Shown here piece after piece: positions 45,089 through 58,169 of a stretch of DNA of 64,000 nucleotides. Every line of letters begins with the position of its first letter. Position 1 is the stretch's first letter. The DNA comes from Vagococcus acidifermentans (GTDB lineage Bacteria; Bacillota; Bacilli; Lactobacillales; Vagococcaceae), in the NCBI RefSeq assembly GCF_003987655.1, contig NZ_NGKC01000002.1, forward strand, positions 186,001 to 250,000, in the 5' to 3' direction. The notes under the pieces are model-generated. The model worked only from the letters and a program-made list of their open reading frames with translations, had not been told where the DNA came from and did no database searches. The translations under genes were made by a program, and so were the position numbers.

Positions 45089-47329
45089 ATGTCAATAAGA
45101 GATAACTTACTGAAAGAAATGAATCCGAAACAGGCTGAGGCGGTGCTGCATACGGAAGGTCCGTTGCTGATTATGGCAGGCGCAGGCAGCGGCAAGACAC
45201 GGGTTCTGACTCATCGAATCGCCTACTTGATTGAAGAAAAAAATGTCAATCCATGGAATATTTTGGCGATTACATTTACCAATAAAGCTGCCAAGGAGAT
45301 GAAAGAACGTGTCAGCCGTATCTTGGCGAACGGCAGCGAGGATGTGTGGGTTTCCACCTTTCATTCCATGTGTGTCAGAATTTTGCGGCGTGATGTGGAT
45401 GTCATCGGCTATAACCGCAATTTCACAATCATCGATACGTCCGAGCAGTTGACACTGATGAAGCGGATTTTAAAAGAAGAAAATATCGACCCGAAAAAAT
45501 ATGACCCGCGCTCGATTATCGGGTCCATCAGCAATGCGAAAAACGAACTGCTGACACCGGAAGCCTATGAACAGCTGTACACCGGTTTTTACGAGAAAAT
45601 CGTTGCCACGTGTTACCGCCGTTACCAAAAAGAACTGCGTCTCAATCAGTCAATGGATTTTGATGATTTGATTATGCTGACGATTCGTTTATTTAAGGAC
45701 AGCCCTGAAACACTGGCTTATTACCAGAATAAATTCCACTATATTCATGTGGATGAGTATCAGGATACCAACCATGCCCAATACACGCTTGTCAAGATGC
45801 TGGCCGAGCGCTTTCAAAACCTGTGCGTGGTCGGCGATGCGGACCAGAGTATTTACGGCTGGCGCGGCGCTGACATGGAGAATATCCTGAATTTTGAGCA
45901 GGATTACCCGAAGGCGAAGACGATTTTGCTTGAACAAAACTACCGGTCAACGAAAAATATTTTGCAGGCGGCCAACAGTGTGATTGTCAACAATAAAAAC
46001 AGGAAAGAAAAAAAACTCTGGACAGACAATGACGAGGGTCAGAAAGTTGTGCTGTATCAGGCAGAAACGGAACGCGATGAAGCCCGTTTTATCGTGTCGA
46101 CGATTCAAAAAGAGTTGACTGACAATCAGCGCCGTTATGGCGATTTCTGTGTACTGTACCGGACCAACGCCATGTCTCGTGTGGTGGAGGAAACGTTGGT
46201 AAAAGCGAACGTCCCTTATAAAATGGTCGGCGGGCACAAGTTTTACGACCGTAAGGAAATCAGAGACATTCTGGCTTATTTGAATATTATTTCCAATAAT
46301 ATGGATTCGATTAGTTTTGAGCGGATTGTTAATTCGCCAAAACGGGGAATCGGCAGCGGGACGCTTGAAAAACTGCGGGAGTTTGCGCAAATGCATGAGT
46401 GGCCGCTGCTGCAGGCGGCAATCGACGTTGATCTGACGAACATCACCGGCAAGGCACGAAAGGAGCTGGCCGGATTTGGTGCGATGATTCAGGACTTTTC
46501 AAAGATGAGCGAATTTTTGTCTGTGACAGAACTTGTCAGGGAAGTACTGGACAAGAGCGGGTATGAACAGGATTTGAAAAATCAGAACACGCTGGAGGCC
46601 CAGTCGCGGCTGGAAAACCTTGAAGAGTTTCTGACAGTGACACAGGAGTTTGACAAGCAGTTTGAAGCCGGCGAGTACGACGATGACACTGACAGCTCAC
46701 TCAACAAACTGGGACTGTTTCTAAACGATTTGGCGCTCGTTTCTGATATTGACAGTCTTGAAGAGGACGCCTCGCAAGTGACGCTGATGACGCTTCATGC
46801 AGCCAAAGGACTGGAATTTCCGGTTGTTTTCCTGATTGGCATGGAAGAAGGGGTTTTCCCGCTTTCCCGGGCGATGATGGAAGAAGCTGAACTGGAGGAG
46901 GAACGCCGTCTGGCCTATGTCGGCATCACGCGGGCAGAGGAAGTTTTATTTTTGACTCATGCTTTTTCGAGAACGCTGTACGGCAGAACACAGTACAACC
47001 GGCCGTCACGGTTCGTGAAGGAAATCGATGACGAGGTACTCATGATACCGCAAGCGGAACAACAGCCGCGGACAGCCCGGCCGCAAAGCAAATCCCACAA
47101 AGCGGCTTACCGACAGCCGGCAAAGCCGGTCGTCAGCAGTAAAGTGGCAACTGGCGGCGAAACGGCTCTTTGGCAGGCGGGCGATAAAGCCCAGCATAAA
47201 GTTTGGGGAGTCGGCACAGTAGTCAAAGTCAGCGGCAGTCAACAAGATTTGGAGCTGGATATTGCTTTCCCGGCTCAAGGTATCAAACGATTGCTGGCGG
47301 CTTTCGCACCGATAAAAAAAGTTGACTAG
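45089..47329 (+). CDS. pcrA: ATP-dependent DNA helicase PcrA
   Basis: About 746 residues of UvrD/PcrA superfamily 1: Walker [73 protein letters not shown] and [12 protein letters not shown]. The C-terminal Tudor-like tail ([21 protein letters not shown]) binds RNA polymerase in known PcrA. Acts in repair and rolling-circle replication. I used ATG 45089 with AAAGGATG upstream; ATG 45077 lies within that site. First of the pcrA-ligA-gatCAB-dgkB group. Confidence 0.96.
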   Translation: MSIRDNLLKEMNPKQAEAVLHTEGPLLIMAGAGSGKTRVLTHRIAYLIEEKNVNPWNILAITFTNKAAKEMKERVSRILANGSEDVWVSTFHSMCVRILRRDVDVIGYNRNFTIIDTSEQLTLMKRILKEENIDPKKYDPRSIIGSISNAKNELLTPEAYEQLYTGFYEKIVATCYRRYQKELRLNQSMDFDDLIMLTIRLFKDSPETLAYYQNKFHYIHVDEYQDTNHAQYTLVKMLAERFQNLCVVGDADQSIYGWRGADMENILNFEQDYPKAKTILLEQNYRSTKNILQAANSVIVNNKNRKEKKLWTDNDEGQKVVLYQAETERDEARFIVSTIQKELTDNQRRYGDFCVLYRTNAMSRVVEETLVKANVPYKMVGGHKFYDRKEIRDILAYLNIISNNMDSISFERIVNSPKRGIGSGTLEKLREFAQMHEWPLLQAAIDVDLTNITGKARKELAGFGAMIQDFSKMSEFLSVTELVREVLDKSGYEQDLKNQNTLEAQSRLENLEEFLTVTQEFDKQFEAGEYDDDTDSSLNKLGLFLNDLALVSDIDSLEEDASQVTLMTLHAAKGLEFPVVFLIGMEEGVFPLSRAMMEEAELEEERRLAYVGITRAEEVLFLTHAFSRTLYGRTQYNRPSRFVKEIDDEVLMIPQAEQQPRTARPQSKSHKAAYRQPAKPVVSSKVATGGETALWQAGDKAQHKVWGVGTVVKVSGSQQDLELDIAFPAQGIKRLLAAFAPIKKVD

Positions 47330-47340
47330 GAAGTGATTGA

Positions 47341-49371
<2,031 letters not shown>

Positions 49372-49458
49372 GCCGAGTATTTTAAAGTTAAGTACAATTC
49401 AAATCATCTTTTATGATAGAATAGTGTATAAAATGAAAGGTTAGAAAGAAGGGGAAAC

Positions 49459-49764
49459 ATGGCAATTAGCAAAGAAGAAGTCAAACGTGTGGCGGCATTG
49501 TCCAAGTTGTCATTTAAAGAGGAGGAATTGGAACAGTTTACTAACCAGATGGGTAAAATCATCGAAATGGTAGACCGTTTAGAAACAGTTGACACTGAAG
49601 GTGTGCCGTTCACATCGAATGTCCTGCTTGATATAAATGTGATGCGTGAGGACATCGCAGACCAAGGAACAGACCGGGAACTACTGATGAAAAATGTACC
49701 GGAATCCGAAGACGGCTTTATTAAAGTGCCGGAAATCATGGAAAATGGAAAGGCTGGTGCATAA
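49459..49764 (+). CDS. gatC: Asp-tRNA(Asn)/Glu-tRNA(Gln) amidotransferase subunit C
   Basis: A 101-residue Gat[23 protein letters not shown] and [18 protein letters not shown]. It links GatA and GatB and stabilises the complex. The first base of gatA overlaps the last base of its stop. Confidence 0.96.
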   Translation: MAISKEEVKRVAALSKLSFKEEELEQFTNQMGKIIEMVDRLETVDTEGVPFTSNVLLDINVMREDIADQGTDRELLMKNVPESEDGFIKVPEIMENGKAGA

Positions 49765-51236
49765 TGAGCAAGCTGTATGAGTTGTCATTATCAGAATTAC
49801 ATGAAAAACTGGTCAGCAAAGAAATCACTGCCACAGACATTGTGCGTGCAACACTTGACCGGATAAAGGAAACAGAAGATACTATCGGTGCTTTTATCAC
49901 AATTAATGAAGAAAAAGCGTTGGCACAGGCAGCCCGTCTTGATGAGTCGGGTATTTCAGAAGACGCAGTGCTTGCAGGTATCCCGATTGGTATAAAAGAT
50001 AACATCGTGACTAACGGACTGCGCACAACTGCTGCAAGCCGGATGCTTGAAAATTTTGAACCGATTTATGACGCAACCGTTATAGAAAACCTTTATGCTG
50101 CCGGGATGATTCCTGTCGGCAAATTAAACATGGACGAGTTTGCCATGGGCGGCACGACGGAAACATCTTATTTCAAACAAACCAAAAATGCGTGGGACAC
50201 ATCAAAGGTTCCCGGCGGTTCTTCCGGCGGTTCGGCAGCGGCTGTTGCAGCCGGACAAATACCGGTTTCACTGGGAAGCGACACCGGCGGCAGTATCCGC
50301 CAGCCTGCGTCATTCAATGGTATCGTCGGCATGAAACCGACTTACGGCCGCATTTCCCGTTACGGACTGATTGCGTTTGCCTCCAGTCTGGACCAAATCG
50401 GGCCATTGACACGCAACGTGTTTGACAACGCATTGGTTTTGAAAGCACTGTGCGGCCACGACCCGAAAGACAGCACAAGTGCGAATTTGCCGGTTCCTGA
50501 TTTTACAGCCAACATTGCTGAAGGCGTGAAAGGCTTAAAAATCGGTGTGCCGAAAGAATTTATGGGCGAGGGCATCCAGCCCGAAGTTCGCCAGGCAGTG
50601 CTGAACGCGATTGAAACTTACCGCAGTTTAGGCGCGACAGTGGAAGAAGTGAGTCTGCCGAATGCCACTTACGGTGTAGAAGTTTACTATATTATTGCGT
50701 CGTCTGAGGCGTCGTCTAATTTACAGCGGTTTGATGGTATCCGCTACGGCTACCGCTCGCCGGAAGCCAAAACACTGGATGATGTGTATGTCATGTCACG
50801 TTCAGAAGGTTTCGGACCGGAAGTCAAACGCCGTATCATGCTGGGGACCTTCTCATTAAGTTCCGGCTATTACGACGCTTACTTCAAAAAGGCGGGTCAA
50901 GTCCGGACGCTGATCAAAGAGGATTTTGACCGCGTATTCAACGAGTATGATTTGCTGATTTCGCCGACATCGCCGACAGTTGCCTTTGATTTTGGGCAAG
51001 ATGCGGATGATCCGGTCACAGCTTACATGCGGGATATCTTGACGATACCAGTCAACTTGGCAGGTATTCCGGGGATGTCCATCCCATGCGGATTCGCGGG
51101 CGGTCTGCCTGTCGGCCTGCAGCTTATGGGCAAACATTTTGACGAAGCAACAATGTATCAGGCAGCTTATGCTTTTGAACAAGCAACAGATTTTCATAAA
51201 CAAAAACCGGCAATTTTAGGAGGGACAGACGAATGA
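49764..51236 (+). CDS. gatA: Asp-tRNA(Asn)/Glu-tRNA(Gln) amidotransferase subunit A
   Basis: A 490-residue amidase-signature enzyme. The Ser-cisSer-Lys triad is seen in [10 protein letters not shown] (Lys), [15 protein letters not shown] (cis-Ser) and [13 protein letters not shown] (nucleophile Ser). It hydrolyses glutamine to supply ammonia for amidation of mischarged tRNA. Overlaps gatB by 4 bases. Confidence 0.97.
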   Translation: MSKLYELSLSELHEKLVSKEITATDIVRATLDRIKETEDTIGAFITINEEKALAQAARLDESGISEDAVLAGIPIGIKDNIVTNGLRTTAASRMLENFEPIYDATVIENLYAAGMIPVGKLNMDEFAMGGTTETSYFKQTKNAWDTSKVPGGSSGGSAAAVAAGQIPVSLGSDTGGSIRQPASFNGIVGMKPTYGRISRYGLIAFASSLDQIGPLTRNVFDNALVLKALCGHDPKDSTSANLPVPDFTANIAEGVKGLKIGVPKEFMGEGIQPEVRQAVLNAIETYRSLGATVEEVSLPNATYGVEVYYIIASSEASSNLQRFDGIRYGYRSPEAKTLDDVYVMSRSEGFGPEVKRRIMLGTFSLSSGYYDAYFKKAGQVRTLIKEDFDRVFNEYDLLISPTSPTVAFDFGQDADDPVTAYMRDILTIPVNLAGIPGMSIPCGFAGGLPVGLQLMGKHFDEATMYQAAYAFEQATDFHKQKPAILGGTDE

Positions 51237-52663
51237 ATTTTGAAACAGTAATCGGGTTGGAGGTTCACGTTGAATTAAAAACGGAATCAAAAATCTTTTC
51301 TTCCTCGCCGGCACATTTTGGTGCAGAACCGAATACGAACACGAATGTGGTGGACTGGTGCTTCCCGGGTGTACTGCCTGTCATGAACAAGCGCGCCCTG
51401 GAATTCGGGATGAAAGCAGCACTGGCACTGAACTGTCAGATTTCCCAGCACACTCATTTCGACCGGAAGAACTATTTCTACCCTGACAACCCGAAAGCGT
51501 ACCAAATTTCACAGTTTGATGAGCCGATCGGACATGACGGCTGGGTGGATATCGAAGTGGACGGGGAAACGAAGCGCATCCGAATCGAGCGGGTGCATTT
51601 GGAAGAAGATGCCGGCAAGAACGTTCACGGCACAGACGGCTATTCGTTTGTCGACTTGAACCGACAAGGCACTCCGCTCATCGAAATCGTATCTGAAGCA
51701 GACATGCGCTCGCCGGAAGAAGCTTACGCTTATCTGGAAGCCGTCCGTTCAATCATCCAATTTACCGGTGTCAGTGACGTGAAAATGGAAGAAGGCTCCA
51801 TGCGCTGTGATGCGAATATTTCATTACGCCCTTACGGACAAGAAGAATTCGGCACAAAAACAGAACTGAAAAATTTGAATTCTTTAAACTTCGTCAAGCG
51901 CGGTCTGGCTTATGAAGAAAAACGCCAGGCACGTGTACTGCTGTCAGGCGGAGAAATCCAGCAGGAAACACGCCGCTTTGATGAGGTGACCGGGGAAACA
52001 CTGTTGATGCGGACAAAGGAAGGCTCAAGCGATTATCGTTACTTCCCGGAACCGGATATTCCGCGTTTTGAGATTTCCGACGAGTGGGTAGAAGAGGTCC
52101 GTCAAACATTGCCAGAAATGCCGCAGGCGCGCCGCAAACGGTATATCGAAGAATTAGGATTACCTGAGTACGACGCAATGGTCTTGACTCTGACACGGGA
52201 GATGTCTGATTTCTTTGATGCAACGTTGGCTCACGGTGCAGATGCCAAACAAGTGTCAAACTGGCTGATGGGTGAAGTGTCGGCCTATCTTAACAGCGAA
52301 AAACTTGAGCTGCATGACACGAAGCTGACACCGGACAATCTGGCCGGCATGATTCAGCTGGTTGCTGACGGTACAATCAGCTCTAAAATAGCGAAAAAAG
52401 TTTTCAAAGAGTTGATTGAACACGGCGGCGATGCAAAAGAAGTGGTTGAGAAAAAAGGACTGGTGCAACTTTCCGACCCGTCACAGCTTCTGCCGATTAT
52501 TTCAGAAGTACTTGACAACAATCAGCAGTCAGTGGAAGACTTTAAAAACGGTAAAGACCGTGCTGTCGGGTTCCTAGTCGGCCAAATTATGAAAGCCACA
52601 AAAGGCAAAGCCAACCCGGGTGTTGTGAATAAATTAATCCAGGAAGAGCTGGCTAAACGTTAG
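51233..52663 (+). CDS. gatB: Asp-tRNA(Asn)/Glu-tRNA(Gln) amidotransferase subunit B
   Basis: A 476-residue kinase and tRNA-binding subunit: [39 protein letters not shown], a C-terminal YqeY-like helical domain that holds tRNA. It activates the misattached Glu with ATP and uses ammonia from GatA. With asnS present, Gln-tRNA is the needed product. Confidence 0.97.
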   Translation: MNFETVIGLEVHVELKTESKIFSSSPAHFGAEPNTNTNVVDWCFPGVLPVMNKRALEFGMKAALALNCQISQHTHFDRKNYFYPDNPKAYQISQFDEPIGHDGWVDIEVDGETKRIRIERVHLEEDAGKNVHGTDGYSFVDLNRQGTPLIEIVSEADMRSPEEAYAYLEAVRSIIQFTGVSDVKMEEGSMRCDANISLRPYGQEEFGTKTELKNLNSLNFVKRGLAYEEKRQARVLLSGGEIQQETRRFDEVTGETLLMRTKEGSSDYRYFPEPDIPRFEISDEWVEEVRQTLPEMPQARRKRYIEELGLPEYDAMVLTLTREMSDFFDATLAHGADAKQVSNWLMGEVSAYLNSEKLELHDTKLTPDNLAGMIQLVADGTISSKIAKKVFKELIEHGGDAKEVVEKKGLVQLSDPSQLLPIISEVLDNNQQSVEDFKNGKDRAVGFLVGQIMKATKGKANPGVVNKLIQEELAKR

Positions 52664-52689
52664 TGTCAAGAGAAAACGGAGGTATTGGT

Positions 52690-53718
52690 GTGAAGAGAGC
52701 GCGGTTAATTTATAATCCAACATCAGGAAAAGAACTTATCAAAAAAAATGTGCCGGATATTTTGGCTATTCTGGAACAAGCTGGATATGAAGCGAGTGCT
52801 TTCGCCACCACTGCAGACCCCTTTTCTGCTAAAAAAGAAGCGAACCGGGCGGGAGAAGCCGGGTTCGACTTGGTTGTAGCTGCTGGCGGCGACGGTACAA
52901 TCAATGAAGTTATCAACGGGATTGCGCCCCTGCCGGAGGACAGACGCCCTAAAATGGCGATTATCCCGGCTGGTACTACCAATGATTATGCCAGAGCACT
53001 GCACATTCCAAGGGATAACTTACTAAAAGCAGCAGAAGTGGTCTTGCAAAATAAAACAATCAAAACAGATATCGGCAAGGCAAATGACACATATTTTATG
53101 AACATTGCTGCCGGCGGCTACCTGACGGAGCTGACATATGAAGTGCCGTCCCAGCTGAAAAGCATGTTTGGCTATTTGGCATATCTTGTCAAAGGAGCTG
53201 AAATGCTGCCGCGTGTCAAGCCGATCAACATGAAGCTGGTTTATGATGAGGGTGAATACATCGGCAAAGCATCCATGTTTTTTCTCGGCCTGACGAATTC
53301 CATGGGCGGTTTTGAGTATATTTCACCTGATGCTCAGCTGGATGACGGGAAATTTTCGCTGATTATCGTCAAAACAGCCAATATCATCGAAATCATGCAT
53401 TTGATTGCATTGATGATTAATGGCGGTAAACATGTTGACGACAATCGGATTATTTACACAAAAACATCCAGTTTTTATGCGGAGACGCTGGATGATAATT
53501 ACCGGATGATGATCAATCTTGACGGTGATTACGGCGGCGATGCACCAATGACGTTCACTAATTTGAAGCAGCATATCGAAATATATGCTAATCTGGATGC
53601 CATTCCCGAAGCAGCCATTTCTGCTGATTTGGATGAGGCAACCACGAAATTTATCAAGGAAGTAGAAGTCCTGACACATGAAGACATTGACGGGGATGGC
53701 AAAGTTAATGAAGGCTAA
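52690..53718 (+). CDS. dgkB: Diacylglycerol kinase DgkB
   Basis: About 342 residues of the soluble lipid kinase family: ARLIYNPTSGKELIKK, nucleotide site VAAGGDGTINEVINGI, and IPAGTTNDYARAL. It returns diacylglycerol, a by-product of lipoteichoic acid synthesis, to phosphatidic acid. GTG 52690 has GGAGG 7 bases upstream. The C terminus ends DIDGDGKVNEG, an EF-hand-like loop, an unusual tail for this family. Position after gatB is conserved in Bacilli. Confidence 0.93.
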   Translation: MKRARLIYNPTSGKELIKKNVPDILAILEQAGYEASAFATTADPFSAKKEANRAGEAGFDLVVAAGGDGTINEVINGIAPLPEDRRPKMAIIPAGTTNDYARALHIPRDNLLKAAEVVLQNKTIKTDIGKANDTYFMNIAAGGYLTELTYEVPSQLKSMFGYLAYLVKGAEMLPRVKPINMKLVYDEGEYIGKASMFFLGLTNSMGGFEYISPDAQLDDGKFSLIIVKTANIIEIMHLIALMINGGKHVDDNRIIYTKTSSFYAETLDDNYRMMINLDGDYGGDAPMTFTNLKQHIEIYANLDAIPEAAISADLDEATTKFIKEVEVLTHEDIDGDGKVNEG

Positions 53719-53733
53719 ACAATAGTCGGGCTT

Positions 53734-53761
53734 AGGAGTAGAGAAATCTGCTCCTTTTTTT
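53734..53761 (+). terminator. Terminator after dgkB
   Basis: AGGAGTAGA pairs with TCTGCTCCT (one G-T pair; 53734-53742 with 53747-53755), then seven T. Confidence 0.88.
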
Positions 53762-53885
53762 ATTGCTTTTTGGCAATTCTCTGGCGCAAGTATTGTGTTT
53801 ATCCGCTTGCTTATTTTTTAATTTTCTGTTTTATATTATATTAAACGTAACAAAATGAACGTAATGCTTAAAGGAGGAATCACCA

Positions 53886-54401
53886 ATGACGAAACTTGTC
53901 ATGCGGTCTATGACAGCTCAGGACATCGAATCGCTGCACGCAGCATTTGCCATGCAGGAATGGGAAAGAGACAAAAGTTTGTTTGAAAGATACTATCGTG
54001 AACAGCAGGAAGGCAGCCGTCATGTGGTCATTGCAGAGTGTAACCAGCAGCTTGCCGGTTATGCGACAATCATGAAAGAGCCGGAAAATGGCCCGTTCCG
54101 CGGCAGCGGCTACCCGGAAATCGCTGATTTCAATGTATTTATTAACTATCAGCGGAAAGGAATCGGCAATCAAATCATGGAGCAGTGTGAAGCAATCGTT
54201 TCCCGATTTTCTGATGTTGTGACATTAGGAGTCGGGATGCACCCGGGTTATGGACCTGCACAAAGACTATATGTCAAACGCGGCTACATTCCAGATGGTT
54301 CCGGACTCTGGTATCAAGAAAAGCTGCTTCCTGTAAATGCTCCTTGTATTAATGACGACAGTCTGGTACTGTACCTGTCAAAACAATTGCTGCCCGAATA
54401 A
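53886..54401 (+). CDS. GNAT family N-acetyltransferase
   Basis: A 171-residue GNAT: ADFNVFINYQRKGIGNQIMEQCE (acetyl-CoA loop), then LGVGMHPGYGPAQRLYVKRGYIPDG. Substrate unknown. AAAGGAGG precedes ATG 53886. A lone gene between the dgkB terminator and the oligopeptide transporter. Confidence 0.9.
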   Translation: MTKLVMRSMTAQDIESLHAAFAMQEWERDKSLFERYYREQQEGSRHVVIAECNQQLAGYATIMKEPENGPFRGSGYPEIADFNVFINYQRKGIGNQIMEQCEAIVSRFSDVVTLGVGMHPGYGPAQRLYVKRGYIPDGSGLWYQEKLLPVNAPCINDDSLVLYLSKQLLPE

Positions 54402-54509
54402 CCCTTTTCTGACGTTTATTTTCATCATTTGTCCGCCAAACATTCCCGCGTATTTCCATTTGAAAAAACTTGCAATCGCCCGCTAATTAAAAAAATTATG
54501 ATAATACGG

Positions 54510-54538
54510 TTGTAAAACGATTAGAAAACTGATAAAAT
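54510..54538 (+). promoter_or_regulatory. Promoter of the opp operon
   Basis: TTGTAA (54510-54515), 17-base spacer, TAAAAT (54533-54538), 58 bases before oppA. Confidence 0.7.
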
Positions 54539-54595
54539 TCTAATAATTACACTATGTGAAATTTTATTTCTCATTATGAAAAAGGAGGAACTGAT

Positions 54596-56185
54596 GTGAA
54601 AAAGAAACTAGCTCTGTTTCTAGTCTCGGTGGCTGCTCTGTTTTTATTGGCAGCCTGTGGTTCTGGTGGAGGGGATTCAGGTGGAAAAGATGGTAAGAAG
54701 GACGCGTCAGGAGGCGGCGAATTAAAAATTGCTTTGTCTTCGAGCATTGCTTCGTTGGACCCGATTTCATATACCGCTGTGTATGAATCAAATATTATGC
54801 GCAGTGTTTTCAACACGCTTGTCAGCTATGATAAAGATATGCAGGAAATTGTACCTGAATTAGCTGAAAGCTGGACTATTTCAAAAGATATGCAGACGTA
54901 TACGTTTAAATTGCGTGAAGATGTCCATTTTCATAAGGGAAAATATCAGGATGGCCGGAAAATGGTGGCTGACGATGTCAAATATTCTTTAGAAAGGTCA
55001 TTGAATGAGTCAGCTTTAAACAGACTGAGAAATGTCAAAGAAATAACTGTCATCAGTGATACCGAGTTGTCGATTGAACTGGAGCAGCCATATGCAGCGT
55101 TTCTGGCGATGCTCACTGACATGGGGAACGTCATCGTTCCACATGAAGAAGTGGAAGGCTGGGGCGATAAATTTGGGCAAAATCCGGTGGGAACCGGGCC
55201 GTTTGTCTTCAAAGAATGGCTGACGGATGATTATGTCCAGTTAGTCAGAAATGATGATTACTGGCTGACAACACCGAATCTTTCGGGAGTCAAATTCAGT
55301 TTTATCACGGACAAAAACATGATGGGAAATGCGCTGCAATCAGGAGACATTGATGTAGCGACAGACATCAGCGGACAAAATGTCGAATTGATAGAGAAAA
55401 ACGATAATCTAGTGTTAGAAAAAGTGAACGGTTTGTCGATTGGCTACTTGTCATTCAATGTAACCGAGGGACCGACAAAGGATTTGAAGGTCCGTCAGGC
55501 AATGAACTTGGCGCTGGATAAAGACGAACTGCTGAAAGGATTTTATAAATACGGTGAAGCCAAAACAGCTTATTTGCCGCTTCCTAGAAGTTCATGGGGT
55601 TATTCCGAAAAAGTAGCGCAGAAAGTGAAGGAGCAGGGCGGTCCGAATGTGGACGAAGCGAAAAAACTGCTGGCCGATGCTGGTTATCCTGACGGGTTCG
55701 ACATTGAACTTTATACCAGTGAGGCACGGGTGGCAGCTGCCACAATCGTGCAAAACCAGATGGAAAAAATCGGCATCAATATTTCAATTAAAGCCGTTGA
55801 ATGGGGCACATTCAGCGACACTGTCTCCAGCGGGAAAGCACCGCTCTATATCATGGGGTGGAGCTGGTATCCGGACCCTGACTTCTTCTTGTACCAGCTG
55901 TTTGATTCCAAACAAATCGGTTCGCTGGGAAATGGCGGAGGCTACAACAATCCGAAAGTCGACGAGTTGCTGCTTAAAGCGACAAGCACAACAACTGATG
56001 AAAAGGAACGGGCCGCCATTTACGAAGAAGCGCTTGACATTATTACCGATGATTTGCCTCACCTTGATTTATATGACCAGGACATTATTGTCGGTCTGAG
56101 CAAAAAAGTCAAAGGCTACAACGTCAGACCTGACAATTCAATCTATCTCGTCACCAATGAGACGAATGTCAGTCTGGAAGACTAA
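54596..56185 (+). CDS. oppA: Peptide ABC transporter substrate-binding lipoprotein
   Basis: A 529-residue family 5 solute-binding protein. Lipobox LAAC puts lipid on Cys21. It has SIASLDPISYTAVYESNIMRSVFNTLV, VPELAESWTISKDMQTYTFKLREDVHFH, and FGQNPVGTGPFVFKEW. It captures peptides or a similar solute for OppBC. The start is GTG with AGGAGGAACTGAT upstream. A double hairpin separates it from oppB, which may bias expression to the binding protein. Dipeptide (Dpp), oligopeptide or nickel-type ligands cannot be told apart, but flanking peptidases favour peptides. Confidence 0.9.
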   Translation: MKKKLALFLVSVAALFLLAACGSGGGDSGGKDGKKDASGGGELKIALSSSIASLDPISYTAVYESNIMRSVFNTLVSYDKDMQEIVPELAESWTISKDMQTYTFKLREDVHFHKGKYQDGRKMVADDVKYSLERSLNESALNRLRNVKEITVISDTELSIELEQPYAAFLAMLTDMGNVIVPHEEVEGWGDKFGQNPVGTGPFVFKEWLTDDYVQLVRNDDYWLTTPNLSGVKFSFITDKNMMGNALQSGDIDVATDISGQNVELIEKNDNLVLEKVNGLSIGYLSFNVTEGPTKDLKVRQAMNLALDKDELLKGFYKYGEAKTAYLPLPRSSWGYSEKVAQKVKEQGGPNVDEAKKLLADAGYPDGFDIELYTSEARVAAATIVQNQMEKIGINISIKAVEWGTFSDTVSSGKAPLYIMGWSWYPDPDFFLYQLFDSKQIGSLGNGGGYNNPKVDELLLKATSTTTDEKERAAIYEEALDIITDDLPHLDLYDQDIIVGLSKKVKGYNVRPDNSIYLVTNETNVSLED

Positions 56186-56192
56186 GTTCTTT

Positions 56193-56299
56193 AGCATATA
56201 TTAGCTGGTTTTTATGGAATATCCGTTCTATAAAAGAATGAACAGCCGACAGCCCGCTCTTCTTGCGGTTCTGTCGGCAGTTTCAGACTAATATATGCT
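56193..56299 (+). repeat. Nested inverted repeats between oppA and oppB
   Basis: Outer arms AGCATATATTAG (56193-56204) and CTAATATATGCT (56288-56299) enclose an inner hairpin GCCGACAG/CTGTCGGC (56245-56252 with 56271-56278), followed by a short T stretch. It looks like an attenuator or a stabilising 3' element for the oppA message. Confidence 0.75.
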
Positions 56300-56326
56300 T
56301 TTGTTTTATAGAAAGGGTGTTTTCAC

Positions 56327-57283
56327 GTGTTAAAATATATCGCCAGACGCTTGCTTGACTTGCTGCCGACGCTGTTTTTAGTTGCACTGATTGTATTTGC
56401 TGTGACCCGCATGATACCCGGCGACCCGGCAAGTACGATGCTCGGTCCCCAGGCAAGCGTAGAAGAAGTTGCGAATCTTAGAGAACAGCTGGGGTTGAAC
56501 CAGCCAAAAACTACGCAATTCGCACACTATATTCAGGACCTGCTCCGGTTTGATTTAGGTTATTCTTTAGCATACAAGCGCCCTGTGGTGGAACTGATCA
56601 GCGAGCGGTTTCCGAATACCATCATTTTAACTGTTTTTGCACTCATCATTGCATTAATTGTCGGTATTGTATCGGGAATTATCTCGGCAGTAAAGAAGGG
56701 AAGTATTCTTGATTATGTGTTCACGGTTGTTTCCTTAGTCGGGGTGTCGATTCCTGTCTTCTGGCTCGGTCTGATGCTGGTACTGCTGTTCAGTGTCAAA
56801 TTGGGCTGGCTGCCTTCGACCGGCATCGGCAATTTAGATGACGGTCTGGGAGTCTACATGCGTCATTTGATTTTGCCCGGCGTCACGTTGTCGACGATTC
56901 CTATGGCGACTTTTTCGCGGATAACGCGCTCAAGTATGCTCGATGTGCTGGAGTCCAACTACATTAAAACGGCGAAAGCTAAAGGTTTAAGCAGTTTTAT
57001 GGTTATCGCGAAACATGCTTTGAAGAACGCCATGACTCCTATTTTGACAGTTATCGGCATGCAGATTTCTTCGATGCTCGGCGGGGCAGTCCTGACGGAG
57101 ACGATCTACAGCTGGCCCGGCATGGGCCGTCTGATTGTGGACGCGATTAATAAGCGGGATTTTGTTGTCGTTCAAGGGACTGTTTTATTTCTCGCACTGC
57201 TTTTTGTTTTGATTAATTTGCTGGTTGATCTGCTTTACAGAGTCGTTAATCCGAAAGTCCAGCTTGGAAAGGTGGAGAAATAA
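56327..57283 (+). CDS. oppB: Peptide ABC transporter permease OppB
   Basis: A 318-residue OppB/DppB permease: MLKYIARRLLDLLPTLFLVAL, MIPGDPASTMLG, and the EAA loop YIKTAKAKGLSSFMVIAKHALKNAMTPI. Start GTG 56327, one base overlap with oppC. Confidence 0.93.
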   Translation: MLKYIARRLLDLLPTLFLVALIVFAVTRMIPGDPASTMLGPQASVEEVANLREQLGLNQPKTTQFAHYIQDLLRFDLGYSLAYKRPVVELISERFPNTIILTVFALIIALIVGIVSGIISAVKKGSILDYVFTVVSLVGVSIPVFWLGLMLVLLFSVKLGWLPSTGIGNLDDGLGVYMRHLILPGVTLSTIPMATFSRITRSSMLDVLESNYIKTAKAKGLSSFMVIAKHALKNAMTPILTVIGMQISSMLGGAVLTETIYSWPGMGRLIVDAINKRDFVVVQGTVLFLALLFVLINLLVDLLYRVVNPKVQLGKVEK

Positions 57284-58146
57284 TGGCGCAAGTGAAAGAA
57301 GCTCCAAGCCTGACAAAGATTTTTGTCAAAAAAATATTGCAAAATAAACTTGCCGTCATCGGCCTGCTGATTATCACGCTGATGATGATAGTCGCCTTGC
57401 TTGCACCTGTTTTGGCTCCCAGAGACCCGAATGAGATGGCCGCCGATTTAGCGCTTTTAAAACCCGGTCAGGAAGGCTATCTGATGGGAACAGACAATTA
57501 CGGTCGCGACTTGTTCAGCAGAATCATCTACGGTGCCCGTATTTCATTGATTGTCGGACTCGGTGCGGTGGCTGTCGGTGCGGCGGTCGGCATTTTACTG
57601 GGATTGGTAGCCGGCTATTTCGGGGGACTGCTGGATTCAGTCATTATGCGGCTGATGGATGCATTGGCGGCATTTCCGTTTATTTTGTTGGCCATCACAT
57701 TGATGACTGTACTGGGCACAGGATTGACCAACACGATTATTGCTGTCGGAATCGGTAATGTCCCGGGGTTTGCGCGCATGATCCGCGGACAGGTACTGAG
57801 TGTGAAAGAGGAACTGTTCATTGAAGTCACGGAGTCCCTCGGCGCGAGTAATTGGCGGATTTTATTCAATCACATCCTGCCGAATTGTCTGACACCGCTC
57901 ATTGTTTATGCAACGATGAGTGTGGCCGGCGCCATTATTTCAGAGGCGGCATTGAGTTTTCTCGGGTTGGGTATCCAGCCGCCGACCGCTTCTTGGGGCA
58001 ATATCCTGAAAGAAGGGAAGGATTTCTTGATTGTTGCCCCGCACATAGCAGTGTTTTCAGGATTGGCAATTTTACTTTCCGTATTAGGCTTAAATATTTT
58101 TGGTGACGGTTTGCGGGATGCGCTGGATCCGAAAACGAGGATTTAA
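57283..58146 (+). CDS. oppC: Peptide ABC transporter permease OppC
   Basis: A 287-residue OppC/DppC permease: N-terminal span, GTDNYGRDLFSRIIYGAR, and EAA-type ESLGASNWRILFNHILPN. Second channel subunit of the transporter. Confidence 0.93.
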   Translation: MAQVKEAPSLTKIFVKKILQNKLAVIGLLIITLMMIVALLAPVLAPRDPNEMAADLALLKPGQEGYLMGTDNYGRDLFSRIIYGARISLIVGLGAVAVGAAVGILLGLVAGYFGGLLDSVIMRLMDALAAFPFILLAITLMTVLGTGLTNTIIAVGIGNVPGFARMIRGQVLSVKEELFIEVTESLGASNWRILFNHILPNCLTPLIVYATMSVAGAIISEAALSFLGLGIQPPTASWGNILKEGKDFLIVAPHIAVFSGLAILLSVLGLNIFGDGLRDALDPKTRI

Positions 58147-58169
58147 GAGTGGTAAAGGAGGACAAAACA

